This document shows positions 35,424 to 45,367 of a stretch of 64,000 nucleotides of DNA, one piece after another. The notes below the pieces were generated by a model that saw nothing but the letters and a program-made list of their open reading frames with translations, did no database searches and was not told the origin of the DNA. Location of the stretch: NCBI RefSeq assembly GCF_009828105.1, contig NZ_WTYQ01000002.1:372001-436000 (forward strand), in the 5' to 3' direction. How positions within the stretch are numbered: the stretch's first letter is position 1; every line of letters starts with the position of its first letter. A program made the position numbers and the translations under genes. This DNA is from Altericroceibacterium indicum (GTDB lineage: Bacteria; Pseudomonadota; Alphaproteobacteria; Sphingomonadales; Sphingomonadaceae).

Positions 35424-38219
35424 ATGACCAGCCAGCTTGATACCACATTCGACCCCGCCTCCATTGAAACGCGGTGGTATACCCATTGGGAAGAAAACGG
35501 GCTGTTCCGTCCGGAACGCCCAGATGCGACACCCTTTACGATTGTAAACCCTCCCCCGAATGTGACCGGCTCGCTCCATATCGGCCATGCGCTTGATAAC
35601 ACATTACAAGACATTGTGATCCGCTATGAGCGATTAAAAGGCAAAGATGCCCTGTGGGTGGTCGGGACAGACCATGCCGGCATCGCCACGCAGATGGTTG
35701 TGGAGCGCAATCTTGAATCCCAAGGGATCAAGCGCGCCGAGATCGGGCGCGAGGCTTTTCTCAAACATGTCTGGGAATGGAAAGAGCAATCCGGCGGCAC
35801 CATCACCCGCCAGATGCGCCGCCTTGGCTGCTCCATGGACTGGAGCCGCGAACAGTTCACCATGGATGAACATTTCTCCAAGGCGGTGATCAAGGTTTTC
35901 GTCGATCTTTATAATAAGGGCCTGATTTACCGCGATAAGCGGCTGGTCAATTGGGACCCCAAGCTGAAAACCGCCATTTCCGATCTCGAAGTCGAGACAC
36001 GCGATGTGAAAAGCGGTTTCTGGCACTTCAAATATCCGCTGGCAGACGGCGTGACGCTGGATGATGGCCGCAATTATATTGAAGTGGCCACCACGCGCCC
36101 TGAAACCATGCTCGCTGATATGGCCGTGGCGGTACATCCGGAAGATGAGCGTTATGCCTCCGTCATCGGCAAGGAAATTCTCCAGCCGATCACCGGACGC
36201 CGCTTCAAGATTGTTGCGGATGAACATGCTGACCCGGAACTTGGCTCAGGTGCGGTGAAGATCACGCCGGGGCACGATTTCAACGATTTCGATGTTGGCA
36301 AACGCGCCGGGATCAAACCGGCTGACATGCTCAACATGCTCGACGCAGAGGCGTGTGTTGTCCAGACAGCGGATGGTCTGGTGCCGGAAGAATTTCTCGG
36401 TCTGGACCGTTTCGATGCCCGTAAGCTGGTGGTTGAGCGGATGAAGGAAGCTGGTTTCCTCATCCCGCACATCACCAAAAACAAGGATGGCGAAGAAGAA
36501 CTGCACGACGCAGAACCGCGCACGGTCGCCACACCATTCGGTGATCGCGGCGGTGTGGTGATCGAGCCATGGCTGACCGATCAATGGTATGTCGATGCCG
36601 AAACGCTTGCCCAACCACCCATGCAGGCGGTGCGTGACGGGCGGATCGAAATCGTCCCCAAAACTTGGGAAAAGACTTTCTTCAACTGGATGGAAAACAT
36701 CCAGCCCTGGTGCGTCAGCCGCCAGCTCTGGTGGGGCCATCAGATCCCGGCCTGGTTCACCGAAGATGGCGAAGTCTTCGTCGCTGAGACAGAAGAAGAA
36801 GCCTACGCCCTCTATCGTCATTCCGAACAAGCCAATCGTCATTCCCGCGCAGGCGGGAATCCAGCAGACACGGCTGAAATGGATTCCCACCTTCGTGGGA
36901 ATGACGAAGGAAAGCTGACCCGCGATTCAGACGTTCTCGACACGTGGTTCTCTTCCGCCCTCTGGCCCTTCGGCACACTTGGCTGGCCGGATGACACGGA
37001 ACTGGTCCGCAAACATTACCCCAATGACCTGCTGATCTCAGGCTTTGACATTCTGTTCTTCTGGGATGCGCGCATGGCGATGCAGGGGATGGAGTTCATG
37101 GGCGAAGTGCCGTGGAAGCGGCTCTATCTCCATGGGCTGGTGCGTGCAGCCGATGGGCAGAAAATGTCCAAATCCAAGGGCAATGTCGTCGATCCGCTGA
37201 CCCTGATCGACCAATATGGCGCCGATGCGCTGCGCTTCTTCATGGCCTCGATGGAAAGTCAGGGCCGCGATGTGAAGATGGATGAACGCCGCGTTGAAGG
37301 CTATCGCAACTTCGCAACCAAGCTATGGAACGCCACACGCTTCTGCCAGTCCAATGGCATTACCGCCAGCAGCAGCGTTGCCGCGCCAGAAGCCAAACTC
37401 GCTGCCAATCAGTGGATCATCGGCGAAGTGGTCAAAACCGCTGAAGCGCTCGACAAGGCGATGGCCGATCTGCGCTTCGACGCCGCCGCCAACACCATTT
37501 ATCAGTTCACATGGGCGACCTTCTGCGATTGGTATCTCGAACTGATCAAGCCGGTGTTCCAGGGTGATCCCGATGCCATGCCGGCGAAGGAAACCCGCGC
37601 GGTGGCTGGCTGGGCGCTCGATCAGATCCTCGTGATGCTGCACCCCTTCATGCCCTTCATCACTGAAGAATTGTGGCATGCTCAGGGTGAGCGAGAATAT
37701 GAGCTGATTTTGGCCAAATGGCCCGCTCCGGAAGCGCAGGTGGATCAGTCTGCCATTGATGCGATTGACTGGGTGATTCAGCTTACCACCGCCGTTCGCG
37801 CCGCCAAGAATGAGCTGGGTATTTCTCCCGGTGCCAAGCTGGCTGCCTTCTGCCCGGAGCCGTCCGATCTCGCCAAGAGCGTGATGGAACGCAGCGCTGC
37901 GGCTGTCGAACGCCTCGCCCGCCTGACGCCAGTCGAATTTGGTGATGCCCCAGCAGGTGCCGCCATGCAGATTGCCGCTGGAACGGATGCCTTTATCATC
38001 CCGCTCGACGGTGTGATTGACGTGGAAGCCGAGAAAGCCCGCCTGACCAAAGCCAAAGCTGCGGCTGAAAAGGAACGCGATTCTCTCGCCAAACGGCTCG
38101 ATAACCCGAAATTCGTCGAAAAGGCCAAGCCCGAAGCGGTGGAAAAGGCCAGAGCCGATTACGATCAGCACAATGCCGAAGCCCTGCGCCTTGAAGCGGC
38201 TTTGACACGTTTGGGCTAA
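35424..38219 (+). CDS. valS: Valyl-tRNA synthetase
   Basis: A 931-residue class I synthetase. The HIGH motif is in [19 protein letters not shown] (about residue 52) and the KMSKS motif in [15 protein letters not shown] (about residue 580). The editing domain, the [16 protein letters not shown] segment and the C-terminal coiled-coil arm ([20 protein letters not shown]) are present. Between [12 protein letters not shown] and [14 protein letters not shown] lies an in-frame palindromic repeat adding RHSRAGGNP...SHLRGND (about residues 472-495). The frame stays open. ATG at 35424 is chosen over a TTG at 35415. Confidence 0.97.
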   Translation: MTSQLDTTFDPASIETRWYTHWEENGLFRPERPDATPFTIVNPPPNVTGSLHIGHALDNTLQDIVIRYERLKGKDALWVVGTDHAGIATQMVVERNLESQGIKRAEIGREAFLKHVWEWKEQSGGTITRQMRRLGCSMDWSREQFTMDEHFSKAVIKVFVDLYNKGLIYRDKRLVNWDPKLKTAISDLEVETRDVKSGFWHFKYPLADGVTLDDGRNYIEVATTRPETMLADMAVAVHPEDERYASVIGKEILQPITGRRFKIVADEHADPELGSGAVKITPGHDFNDFDVGKRAGIKPADMLNMLDAEACVVQTADGLVPEEFLGLDRFDARKLVVERMKEAGFLIPHITKNKDGEEELHDAEPRTVATPFGDRGGVVIEPWLTDQWYVDAETLAQPPMQAVRDGRIEIVPKTWEKTFFNWMENIQPWCVSRQLWWGHQIPAWFTEDGEVFVAETEEEAYALYRHSEQANRHSRAGGNPADTAEMDSHLRGNDEGKLTRDSDVLDTWFSSALWPFGTLGWPDDTELVRKHYPNDLLISGFDILFFWDARMAMQGMEFMGEVPWKRLYLHGLVRAADGQKMSKSKGNVVDPLTLIDQYGADALRFFMASMESQGRDVKMDERRVEGYRNFATKLWNATRFCQSNGITASSSVAAPEAKLAANQWIIGEVVKTAEALDKAMADLRFDAAANTIYQFTWATFCDWYLELIKPVFQGDPDAMPAKETRAVAGWALDQILVMLHPFMPFITEELWHAQGEREYELILAKWPAPEAQVDQSAIDAIDWVIQLTTAVRAAKNELGISPGAKLAAFCPEPSDLAKSVMERSAAAVERLARLTPVEFGDAPAGAAMQIAAGTDAFIIPLDGVIDVEAEKARLTKAKAAAEKERDSLAKRLDNPKFVEKAKPEAVEKARADYDQHNAEALRLEAALTRLG
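36837..36906. repeat. Palindromic repeat element inserted in frame within valS
   Basis: The 70-base element starts CGTCATTCCCGCGCAGGCGG and ends CCACCTTCGTGGGAATGACG, the outer 11 bases of each end being complementary. Each arm is itself a small hairpin (CCCGCGCAGGCGGG and CCCACCTTCGTGGG). A similar two-armed unit lies after valS (38245-38321). The translated unit reads RHSRAGGNP, a spacer, then SHLRGNDE. Confidence 0.9.
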
Positions 38220-38244
38220 TGAAGACACGCCCCAACCAAATCCT

Positions 38245-38321
38245 CGTCACCCTCGCGAAGGCGGGGGGCCAGAACGGACTGTACTGGTCTTCCCTGGATT
38301 CCCGCCTGCGCGGGAATGACG
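38245..38321. repeat. Second copy of the palindromic repeat, downstream of valS
   Basis: The right arm TGGATTCCCGCCTGCGCGGG at 38295 followed by AATGACG matches the family closely. The left arm at 38245 (CGTCACCCTCGCGAAGGCGG) is a diverged version. It lies between valS and queE, 25 bases after the valS stop, and may act as a transcription or mRNA end element. Confidence 0.85.
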
Positions 38322-38379
38322 ATAGCGGCTTGGGGAATGAAGATACTTGGTCGGGCGAACCCACAATTGAACGGAACAC

Positions 38380-39114
38380 ATGCCCTTAACACTCGCCACC
38401 ACCACACCGGGTGAACCGGAAATCTTCGCCTCGCTGCAAGGCGAAGGGCCGAGCATGGGCAAGCCTTGCACCTTCATTCGTCTGTCGCGCTGCAATCTCG
38501 CCTGCGAATGGTGTGACACGGCCTACACCTGGCATTTCGAAGGCGATAATCGCCCTCATCGCCGCGACCCGACCTATGCCCGCGCGGCCAACCAGCTCAC
38601 TTTGAACGAAGATGACGCCGCCCGGCGGGTTGCCTCTTTCGGGCAGGACCGGTTGATTATCACTGGCGGTGAACCCCTGCTTCAAGGCCCCGGCCTTGCC
38701 CGGATGCTGGCACATTTGCCCGGTATCATCGTCGAAATCGAAACCAATGGCAGCGTTGCGCCCCACGCTGCGCTCGATCCGCTGGTCAGCCAATATAATG
38801 TCAGCCCCAAGCTTGCCCATTCAGGCAACCCTGCTGAATTGGCGCTTATTCCCGAACGGCTGATACATTGGGCGCAAGAACCGCGCGCCACGTTCAAATT
38901 CGTGATCGCTGAGCCGGAAGATGTCGCGCAAGTGCTCGACCTTCAGCGCGACTATGCCATCCCTCGAAGCAAGATCATGCTGATGGCCGAAGGCACAGAC
39001 GCCCAGACACTGGAGCAGCGCGAGAGCTGGCTGGCAGAAATCTGCATTTCGGAGAAATTGACTCTGTCCAAGCGCTTGCACATTCGCTTGTTTGGCGACA
39101 CTAGAGGGACATGA
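38380..39114 (+). CDS. queE: 7-carboxy-7-deazaguanine synthase
   Basis: A 244-residue radical SAM enzyme that contracts carboxytetrahydropterin to CDG in queuosine/7-deazaguanine synthesis. The cluster cysteines are in RCNLACEWCDTAYTW (Cx3Cx2C). The N-terminal FASLQGEGPSMGKPCTFIRL and LIITGGEPLLQ segments fit QueE. No other queuosine genes are adjacent. Its stop overlaps the next gene start by 4 bases. Confidence 0.95.
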   Translation: MPLTLATTTPGEPEIFASLQGEGPSMGKPCTFIRLSRCNLACEWCDTAYTWHFEGDNRPHRRDPTYARAANQLTLNEDDAARRVASFGQDRLIITGGEPLLQGPGLARMLAHLPGIIVEIETNGSVAPHAALDPLVSQYNVSPKLAHSGNPAELALIPERLIHWAQEPRATFKFVIAEPEDVAQVLDLQRDYAIPRSKIMLMAEGTDAQTLEQRESWLAEICISEKLTLSKRLHIRLFGDTRGT

Positions 39115-40565
39115 GCGAACAAGCAGCGCGTGCCCCCATGCGGGGCGATCTGACCCAAGGGCCTATCCTGCGCACGCTGGTGCTTTTCAGCTTACCCACT
39201 TTGCTGAGCAATTCTCTGCAATCGCTCAGTGGTACGGCCAATTCCATCTGGGTTGGCCGCCTGATAGGTGAAGAAGCGCTGGCAGCCACGGCCAACGCCA
39301 ATATCATCATGTTCCTGATTTCGGCTGCGGCTTTTGGTTTCGGCATGGCTGGCACGGTCAAGATCGGCCAACGATATGGGGCGCATAATCTGGATGGTGC
39401 GCGGCGCACATTCGGCACAGCCGTCGGCTTCTGTTTCCTCTTGTCATTGATCGTGTCCGCCATTGGCTGGATCACTGCGCCATGGCTGCTTGATGCGCTG
39501 GAAACGCCGGGCGGTGCCTGGCAATTGGCGCTCGATTATCTCAGGATGATCTTTGTCGCCATGCCGGTAGTGATGGTGTCGGTCATCTTGAGCATGGGCC
39601 TGCGCGGCGCGGGTGATTCGCGCACGCCGTTGATGTTCATGGGGCTGACCGTGCTGCTGGACATCATCTTCAACCCCATGCTGATTTCCGGCTTTGGCCC
39701 CTTCCCCAAGCTGGGAATCCTGGGTTCGGCTCTTTCCACCGTGATCGCCAATGTCATCTCCTTTGTGGCGATGGTGGCCTATGTTTACGCCAAGGATATC
39801 CCGCTGCGCCTGCGCGGGGCAGAACTCCGCTATCTCATTCCTGACCGGGAAGAACTGCGCTTCATCATTGCCAAAGGCGTGCCGATGGGCGCGCAAATGC
39901 TGTTGATGTCAGCTGCCGGAATTATCGTGGTGGGCCTCGTCAACCGCGAAGGCCTGCTGATGACGGCAGCTTACGGCGCGGCAATGCAATTGTTCACCTA
40001 CATTCAGATGCCTGCCATGGCGATCGGCGGCGCAGTATCGGCCATGGCCGCGCAATATATCGGCGCCTCGCAATGGGACCGGCTGGACAAGCTCACCCGC
40101 GCCGGACTGCTGGTCAATCTGGTGATGACCGGTTTCCTCACCGTCATCCTCCTGGTATTCGATGAAGCCGCTCTCAAGCTGTTCCTCGGTTCGGATAGCC
40201 CTGCCGTTGCCATAGGTCGCCACATTCAATTGATCGCCAGTTGGAACTTCATCCTGTTTGGCATGACCATGGTATTCACGGCCACGATGCGTGCAGGCGG
40301 GGTGGTGATGGTGCCGCTCGTCATTCTGGGCATCGCGCTCTATCCGGTGCGCCTTGGCTTCTATTACCTCACCTACGACTGGCTCGGCTCTGACGCGATC
40401 TGGATTTCCTTCCCGGTCGGTGCTGTTGTCGCCTTGATCATGGCATGGTGGTTTTACCGCCGCCCCGGCTGGCGGCAACGGGCCATGGCCGAAAGCGAAG
40501 AAGAGGCGAAGGAACAATGCAATGCCGACGGGGAGCCCGCCGGGCGCTTTGCTCCCAATATGTAA
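39111..40565 (+). CDS. MATE-family multidrug/metabolite efflux transporter
   Basis: A 484-residue membrane protein with about 12 hydrophobic helices in two similar halves, typical of MATE: the first half begins LVLFSLPTLLSNSLQSL, the second LRFIIAKGVPMGAQMLLMS. Such proteins exchange Na+ or H+ for organic cations. The C-terminal 25 residues are charged and cytoplasmic. It is coupled to queE by a 4-base overlap (ATGA). The substrate is unknown. Confidence 0.9.
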   Translation: MSEQAARAPMRGDLTQGPILRTLVLFSLPTLLSNSLQSLSGTANSIWVGRLIGEEALAATANANIIMFLISAAAFGFGMAGTVKIGQRYGAHNLDGARRTFGTAVGFCFLLSLIVSAIGWITAPWLLDALETPGGAWQLALDYLRMIFVAMPVVMVSVILSMGLRGAGDSRTPLMFMGLTVLLDIIFNPMLISGFGPFPKLGILGSALSTVIANVISFVAMVAYVYAKDIPLRLRGAELRYLIPDREELRFIIAKGVPMGAQMLLMSAAGIIVVGLVNREGLLMTAAYGAAMQLFTYIQMPAMAIGGAVSAMAAQYIGASQWDRLDKLTRAGLLVNLVMTGFLTVILLVFDEAALKLFLGSDSPAVAIGRHIQLIASWNFILFGMTMVFTATMRAGGVVMVPLVILGIALYPVRLGFYYLTYDWLGSDAIWISFPVGAVVALIMAWWFYRRPGWRQRAMAESEEEAKEQCNADGEPAGRFAPNM

Positions 40566-40602
40566 TCGAACTTCAGGGGGAGCGGCTTACTTCCCCCGAA
40601 GA

Positions 40603-42288
40603 TCATTTGCCCTGACTGCGCCAGCGATGCACAATCCGGTCGAGCGACTCCATATCGCTCCCAGGCTCTCGCCAACGGCTTGAAAAGCTGGGGTCTTCAG
40701 ATGCCGGGCGCTTGGCTTCTTCCAGATCATCAAACGCCACTCGCACCGGCACGGTCACGCCCTCCCCGCAGATAATACACTCGCGATTGCGCAGCGAAGC
40801 GATGGTATCGAGAAACCCTCGCGCACCTTCTGGCATGGCCGCACGCACAAAGGTCTGATCGCGATCATTGTTGAGCCGCATCGAAATAATCGTGCCGCAT
40901 TGCGACAGCACTCCTTCGGCAAGGTCAGACGGGCGCTGTGTAATCAGTCCCAGGGAAATCCCGTATTTCCGGCCTTCCTTGGCAATGCGTGACAGCACCC
41001 GGCCCACTGAACTGCCATCGGCATTACGTTCATTGGGCACATAACGATGCGCCTCCTCGCACACCAGCAGCAGCGGGCTGGTACCCTCCTTCCGGCCCCA
41101 AATGGCAAAGTCGAACATCAAGCGGCTGAGCACGGCCACCACCGTCGTGGTGATGTCAGAGGGGACACCAGACACATCGATAATCGAAATCGGCTTGCCA
41201 GAACTTGGCATACGGAAAATCTTGCCGAGAAACTTGGTCATCGTATCGCCGACCAACATGCCGGAAAACATGAAGCTGTAACGCGGATCGCTCTTCAACT
41301 CGTCAATCTTGGACTTGATACGCAGATAAGGTACCGAGGAGGTTGCCTTTTCCAACTGGCCCATTTCATCCTGCAGATATTTGGTCAGGTCAGACAGCAA
41401 ATAGGGGATGGGCGAATCCACTGTGACCTTGCCCAGAGTTTCCGCCAGCCGGTTTTTCGCCCGTGCTTTCAACAGGCATTTTGCCAGAATATCAGCATCT
41501 TCCTGCCGGCTATCTCCTGATGATGTGAGGAAGGCTTCACAATGTTCTTCAAAATTCATCAGCCAATAAGGCATCTGCAAATTGTCGACGTCGAAGATTT
41601 CTCCCGTATCGCGGAAAGCGGCTGAATATTCACCGTGAGGATCGATCATCACGATGTGACCTTCAGGCGAGCTTTCGCAAATCCTGTGGAGGATCAGCGC
41701 AGCGGCCGTCGATTTGCCTGTGCCCGTAGAGCCCAGCAGGGCGAAATGCTTGCCCAGCATCGCATCAATATAGACCCCGGCGCGGATATCGCTGGTCGGA
41801 TACACTGTCCCAACCTGAATCGATGATCGCCCGTCAGACGCATAAATTTGCCGCATATCCGAATTGCTGGTGGGATAGACCGGTGATCCGGCCCTCGGGA
41901 ATCGCGTGACGCCGCGCCGGAAGCGCTGCAAGCTTTCATCGGCTTCTCCCAGAAAGTCGATATTGGCGAGGACACCATGCCGACCTTCATGGCTGCCCTG
42001 TATCTGATCCCGCAGATTGGCGACAACCCAGCCTCTGTCACAACGAATTTTGACCTGTGTGCCGACCTGCCCTGCCTGCGCCAGAGTACTGTCTGGATGG
42101 GCCGCATATTCTCGCAAACGCTCCATATCGAGGAAAATGCGGGAACCACTACCCGATACATCCAGCACCGATCCGATGGGCTCTCCAAGAGCAGCGCCTT
42201 CTGAAGCGGGGGTAAAACTAGACCCGCTCGCTGCGAATGGCCCTTCGCCCGAAGCATTTCCGGGTGAGGATTCTCCCAATTCCGTCAT
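40603..42288 (-). CDS. HerA-like hexameric ATPase (DUF87/HAS-barrel type)
   Basis: A 561-residue ATPase of the FtsK-HerA group. An N-terminal HAS-like beta domain is followed by Walker A FALLGSTGTGKSTAAALIL and the segment IVMIDPHGEYSAAFRD. Walker B is PLLLVCEEAHRYVPN, and the arginine-finger region follows (SQCGTIISMRLNNDRDQTF). HerA proteins pump DNA in repair together with a nuclease such as NurA. No NurA, SIR2 or DUF4297 gene is adjacent. It may be a housekeeping protein of this group. Confidence 0.85.
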   Translation of the reverse strand: MTELGESSPGNASGEGPFAASGSSFTPASEGAALGEPIGSVLDVSGSGSRIFLDMERLREYAAHPDSTLAQAGQVGTQVKIRCDRGWVVANLRDQIQGSHEGRHGVLANIDFLGEADESLQRFRRGVTRFPRAGSPVYPTSNSDMRQIYASDGRSSIQVGTVYPTSDIRAGVYIDAMLGKHFALLGSTGTGKSTAAALILHRICESSPEGHIVMIDPHGEYSAAFRDTGEIFDVDNLQMPYWLMNFEEHCEAFLTSSGDSRQEDADILAKCLLKARAKNRLAETLGKVTVDSPIPYLLSDLTKYLQDEMGQLEKATSSVPYLRIKSKIDELKSDPRYSFMFSGMLVGDTMTKFLGKIFRMPSSGKPISIIDVSGVPSDITTTVVAVLSRLMFDFAIWGRKEGTSPLLLVCEEAHRYVPNERNADGSSVGRVLSRIAKEGRKYGISLGLITQRPSDLAEGVLSQCGTIISMRLNNDRDQTFVRAAMPEGARGFLDTIASLRNRECIICGEGVTVPVRVAFDDLEEAKRPASEDPSFSSRWREPGSDMESLDRIVHRWRSQGK

Positions 42289-42401
42289 GTCGCGTCCCTG
42301 ATCTTATCCGCTCGAAAACACGAGCAAGTCTCGGAGCACTATAGGGAATTTTACGTTAAGAAGCTGTCAACACAGCGCCGCATGAGCGCGGGGAGCCTTG
42401 C

Positions 42402-43157
42402 TCACACCATCGAGAAGAGCCGCCCGGCGAGCCACCCCATGAAGACCGAAAGCGCCACGGCGAAGAGACCATACAGCAAGGAATATTGCTGAGCATATTG
42501 TGCCACCAGACCTTCAAGGCCCACTTTGCGAACTTCCACTTCTGCCGTGGCAGAGGCGATCACCCGGCCTTTGCTGATCGCAAACGTCTCAGCCGTATAG
42601 GTGCCAGTCTGCACATTGGACGGCAATTTGATCCGCGCGTTATAGAGCACATGTTCGCTGATTTTTACGCCATGCATATCCTGCTGATAGAGGTTTTGCC
42701 GTTTGCGCAGATCGATCAGCCCGTCCTTGAAGCGGGTTTGTTCATCAGGATTGATCGCCCCAATCGGGGAAAGTTGCATGAAATCAAGGCCCAGCTCGTA
42801 AATCGCCGCTGTTCGTTCATCCACAATCTCGTTAATCGGGCGCGAACTGGCCACAGCAAAATAAGACGGAGCTGAGCGGAAGGCCGTGCTTTCGGCATTC
42901 ACCCAAATGCCGAACACCTTGGCTTTTTCGCGCAATTGGATGGCATCGGTCGGTCCTTTGAGAACCACCACAATGTCATAAGGCGTTGCTGAACGGTTGC
43001 CGCTGGGGTCGAGAATCGCGCCATACAGGAGCAGCTCAGTGCCGGTGAAGCCCTGCCGCACCTGAACATCATGTTGTGAAACTTCGGGAACCAGGATCGG
43101 ATCACGCTGCGCCGTCAGCGCAAAGAAGGCCACCACCAGAAAGATCAGCCGCTTCAT
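42402..43157 (-). CDS. TIGR02186-type membrane-associated protein
   Basis: A 251-residue protein with a signal peptide (about 1-17, FLVVAFFALTAQRD) and one C-terminal membrane helix (QYSLLYGLFAVALSVFMGWL). The body carries a beta-rich region beginning VSQHDVQVRQGFTGTELLLY, which I associate with the TIGR02186 family, usually encoded next to TauE/SafE exporters. It starts 4 bases before the TauE gene ends, so the two are coupled. It may help the exporter in the periplasm; this is inference. Confidence 0.8.
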   Translation of the reverse strand: MKRLIFLVVAFFALTAQRDPILVPEVSQHDVQVRQGFTGTELLLYGAILDPSGNRSATPYDIVVVLKGPTDAIQLREKAKVFGIWVNAESTAFRSAPSYFAVASSRPINEIVDERTAAIYELGLDFMQLSPIGAINPDEQTRFKDGLIDLRKRQNLYQQDMHGVKISEHVLYNARIKLPSNVQTGTYTAETFAISKGRVIASATAEVEVRKVGLEGLVAQYAQQYSLLYGLFAVALSVFMGWLAGRLFSMV

Positions 43158-44065
43158 AGCGGCACCACAGAATAAACCTCGCTCGGCCGGATACCAAGGC
43201 CAAAGGCCATCCGCAGCGCCACTGCCAGCACGATCAGCGCAAGAATAAGACGCAGAACTTCAGGTTTGGCTTTATTCGCAAATTGCGACCCCAATTGCGC
43301 GCCGGTGACAGAGCCGACCAGCAGCAGGCCCGCCAGCACCACATCCACCGCCTTGGTGGTGAGAGCGTGCATCATGGTAGTGACCATGGTGACGAACAGA
43401 ATCTGGAACAGCGATGTTCCCACCACAACATTCGCGCTCATACCCAGAATATAGAGCATGGCTGGCACAAGGATAAATCCGCCGCCGATGCCCATCAGCA
43501 TGGTGAGAATACCGACGCACAGGCCCAGCAGCAGCGGCGCCAATGGCGAAATATACAGGCCCGAGCGATAAAAGCGCCAGCGCAATGGCAGGCTGGCCAC
43601 CAACGGATGGTGGCGGCGCTTGGCCGCACGCTTGGTGCCTTTGTTCTTGCTCAGCATGGTTTGCAGGCTTTCGCGTCCCATCAGCGAGCCTATGGTGCCC
43701 AAGAGCACAACATAGAGAATATTGATGACCGTATCGATCTGTCCCAATGCCTGAAGCAGATTGAACAAAGCAGCGCCAATGCCGGTGCCGATCACACCGC
43801 CCACCACCATCACCGAGCCGATCTGATAATCCACCCCGCCCCGGCGGCGATGGGCGAAAACGCCCGAAACGCTTGCGCCTGTCACCTGACTGGCCGCAGA
43901 GGCCGCCGCAACTGTTGGCGGAATGCCATAAAAGATCATCAGAGGCGTGGTGAGAAAGCCACCACCGACACCAAAGATACCTGAGAGCAGACCGGTTGCC
44001 GCACCCAACAGGATGATGACCAGTCCGTTGACCGCGAGGTTGGCGATGGGGAGGTAAACATCCAT
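43154..44065 (-). CDS. Sulfite/organosulfonate exporter, TauE/SafE family
   Basis: A 303-residue integral membrane protein with about eight hydrophobic helices. The family's two motif-bearing halves are visible: GLLSGIFGVGGGFLTTPLMI near the N-terminus and LTMLMGIGGGFILVPAMLY in the second half. Such proteins export sulfite or organosulfur anions with proton coupling. The coupled downstream TIGR02186 protein supports this group. The substrate is unknown. Confidence 0.9.
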   Translation of the reverse strand: MDVYLPIANLAVNGLVIILLGAATGLLSGIFGVGGGFLTTPLMIFYGIPPTVAAASAASQVTGASVSGVFAHRRRGGVDYQIGSVMVVGGVIGTGIGAALFNLLQALGQIDTVINILYVVLLGTIGSLMGRESLQTMLSKNKGTKRAAKRRHHPLVASLPLRWRFYRSGLYISPLAPLLLGLCVGILTMLMGIGGGFILVPAMLYILGMSANVVVGTSLFQILFVTMVTTMMHALTTKAVDVVLAGLLLVGSVTGAQLGSQFANKAKPEVLRLILALIVLAVALRMAFGLGIRPSEVYSVVPL

Positions 44066-44128
44066 GACCGCTGGACTAGCCCAGTCCTGCGCGAGAGAAA
44101 AGCAGCGAAAGTGGGTAAATCACACGTT

Positions 44129-45367
44129 TCAGAAGCCTGCTGACACACTCAGCGCCGGGCCGGAGCCGGGTTGTGCATTGCCGCCCAGCCGAAACCGCCA
44201 ATCTGCCGCCATTTGCATCACAGTACGACCCAGCCGAAATTGTGCAGCAAGACCTGGCCCTGCATCTATGCGCGCACTGCCCTTTTGCGCCCCACCCCAT
44301 GCCCCCACTCCGAGTCGGACAGAAGCCGGGCCTGCGTGCAGCAACTGGCCATCCACCCGCGCCTGCCCATCAAGGAAAGCCGTCTTCCATTTGCCGCCAA
44401 CATAGCCACCCTGCACATAGCTTTGCGCACGCAGTCCCATGGGCAATTCTAACGGCGGAAATTCCGTTACGGCAAAAGCAGACGGCCGCACGGAATACCG
44501 GCCATTACTTCTCAACACCCTGCCTTCCACCGAAAAAGACAAGGGAACATCTTTGAGCGGACGAATAGAAAGGCCAGCCGCCGCTTCATTTTCTTCAACG
44601 CCCTGCAAAGCCCCTGAAAACCGGCCATAGATAGAAGGACGATGGTCGCTTCCGGGCGCCAGGCGATAGCGCAGCACCGCCCCTGCCTGACTGCGACCAT
44701 AGGATGGCTGCGAGGATGCCGCGCTTGTATCGTCATCAGGACGCAAGAGCAGCCAGCCATCAGCAGACCAGCGTTTCTGCCCTGCAGGCTCTTCTGTCGA
44801 ACCCCGTTGCGGCAGGATTCCTGCCGGTGGAAGAAGGGGTTCGCGCTGACGGGGCGGTATGGCGCGCCTTGCCCCCGGCCCCGCCGGATCAGCATAGGCC
44901 AGCGCCGCAAGCTCCCGTGGCTGCTTGGCACTCTCATCACTGCGCCATTGCGCTGCTGGCCGCACCTCGTCAGCAAAACGTTCTGCTGGCAGAGGGCGCG
45001 ATGCAGGCGACGGGGCCGTCCGGACAAAAGGCTGGTTCTGAGCCATTTCAACCGGCGTATCGAAGTAGGACGTGCCGGTTTGCGCTGGCGTTGCCATAAG
45101 CGCCAAGTCAGCAGCATCGCGTCCGATAGTGTCCAACCGCTGATTCAATTGTGCAAGACGCCGGTCAATTTCAATCAGCGCAGAGTCATCTATAACGCCT
45201 TGTTCGGTAAGTTTAGGTGGTTCAGCCGTAAATTGATAATCGCTTTCTTTCTGGGAATACACAGGCAACCAAACACTTTCCCCAGTAAAGCGAAACATAA
45301 CCCATGTGACAATCACAAGGCTAATAATATAAACTGGCTGCCCGCCACTAAGAATCCCCATTCTCAT
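44129..45367 (-). CDS. NfrA C-terminal-like outer-membrane/secreted protein
   Basis: A 412-residue protein with an N-terminal hydrophobic segment (VYIISLVIVTWVMFRF), then a proline-rich, Q-rich linker to about residue 220, and a beta-rich C-terminal domain (SIYGRFSGALQGVEENEAAA, SIRPLKDVPLSFSVEGR, LGVGAWGGAQKGSARID). This domain resembles the C-terminal part of NfrA, the phage N4 receptor and exopolysaccharide exporter of E. coli; the TPR part of NfrA is absent. It overlaps the NfrB-like gene by 4 bases (45364-45367), which strongly supports a shared role. Confidence 0.65.
   Translation of the reverse strand: MRMGILSGGQPVYIISLVIVTWVMFRFTGESVWLPVYSQKESDYQFTAEPPKLTEQGVIDDSALIEIDRRLAQLNQRLDTIGRDAADLALMATPAQTGTSYFDTPVEMAQNQPFVRTAPSPASRPLPAERFADEVRPAAQWRSDESAKQPRELAALAYADPAGPGARRAIPPRQREPLLPPAGILPQRGSTEEPAGQKRWSADGWLLLRPDDDTSAASSQPSYGRSQAGAVLRYRLAPGSDHRPSIYGRFSGALQGVEENEAAAGLSIRPLKDVPLSFSVEGRVLRSNGRYSVRPSAFAVTEFPPLELPMGLRAQSYVQGGYVGGKWKTAFLDGQARVDGQLLHAGPASVRLGVGAWGGAQKGSARIDAGPGLAAQFRLGRTVMQMAADWRFRLGGNAQPGSGPALSVSAGF

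Noticed and set aside
40603-42288. Defence island around the HerA-like ATPase
   Set aside because: Neighbours are a MATE exporter, TIGR02186 and TauE/SafE with normal operon packing. No nuclease, helicase, methylase or integrase lies nearby.
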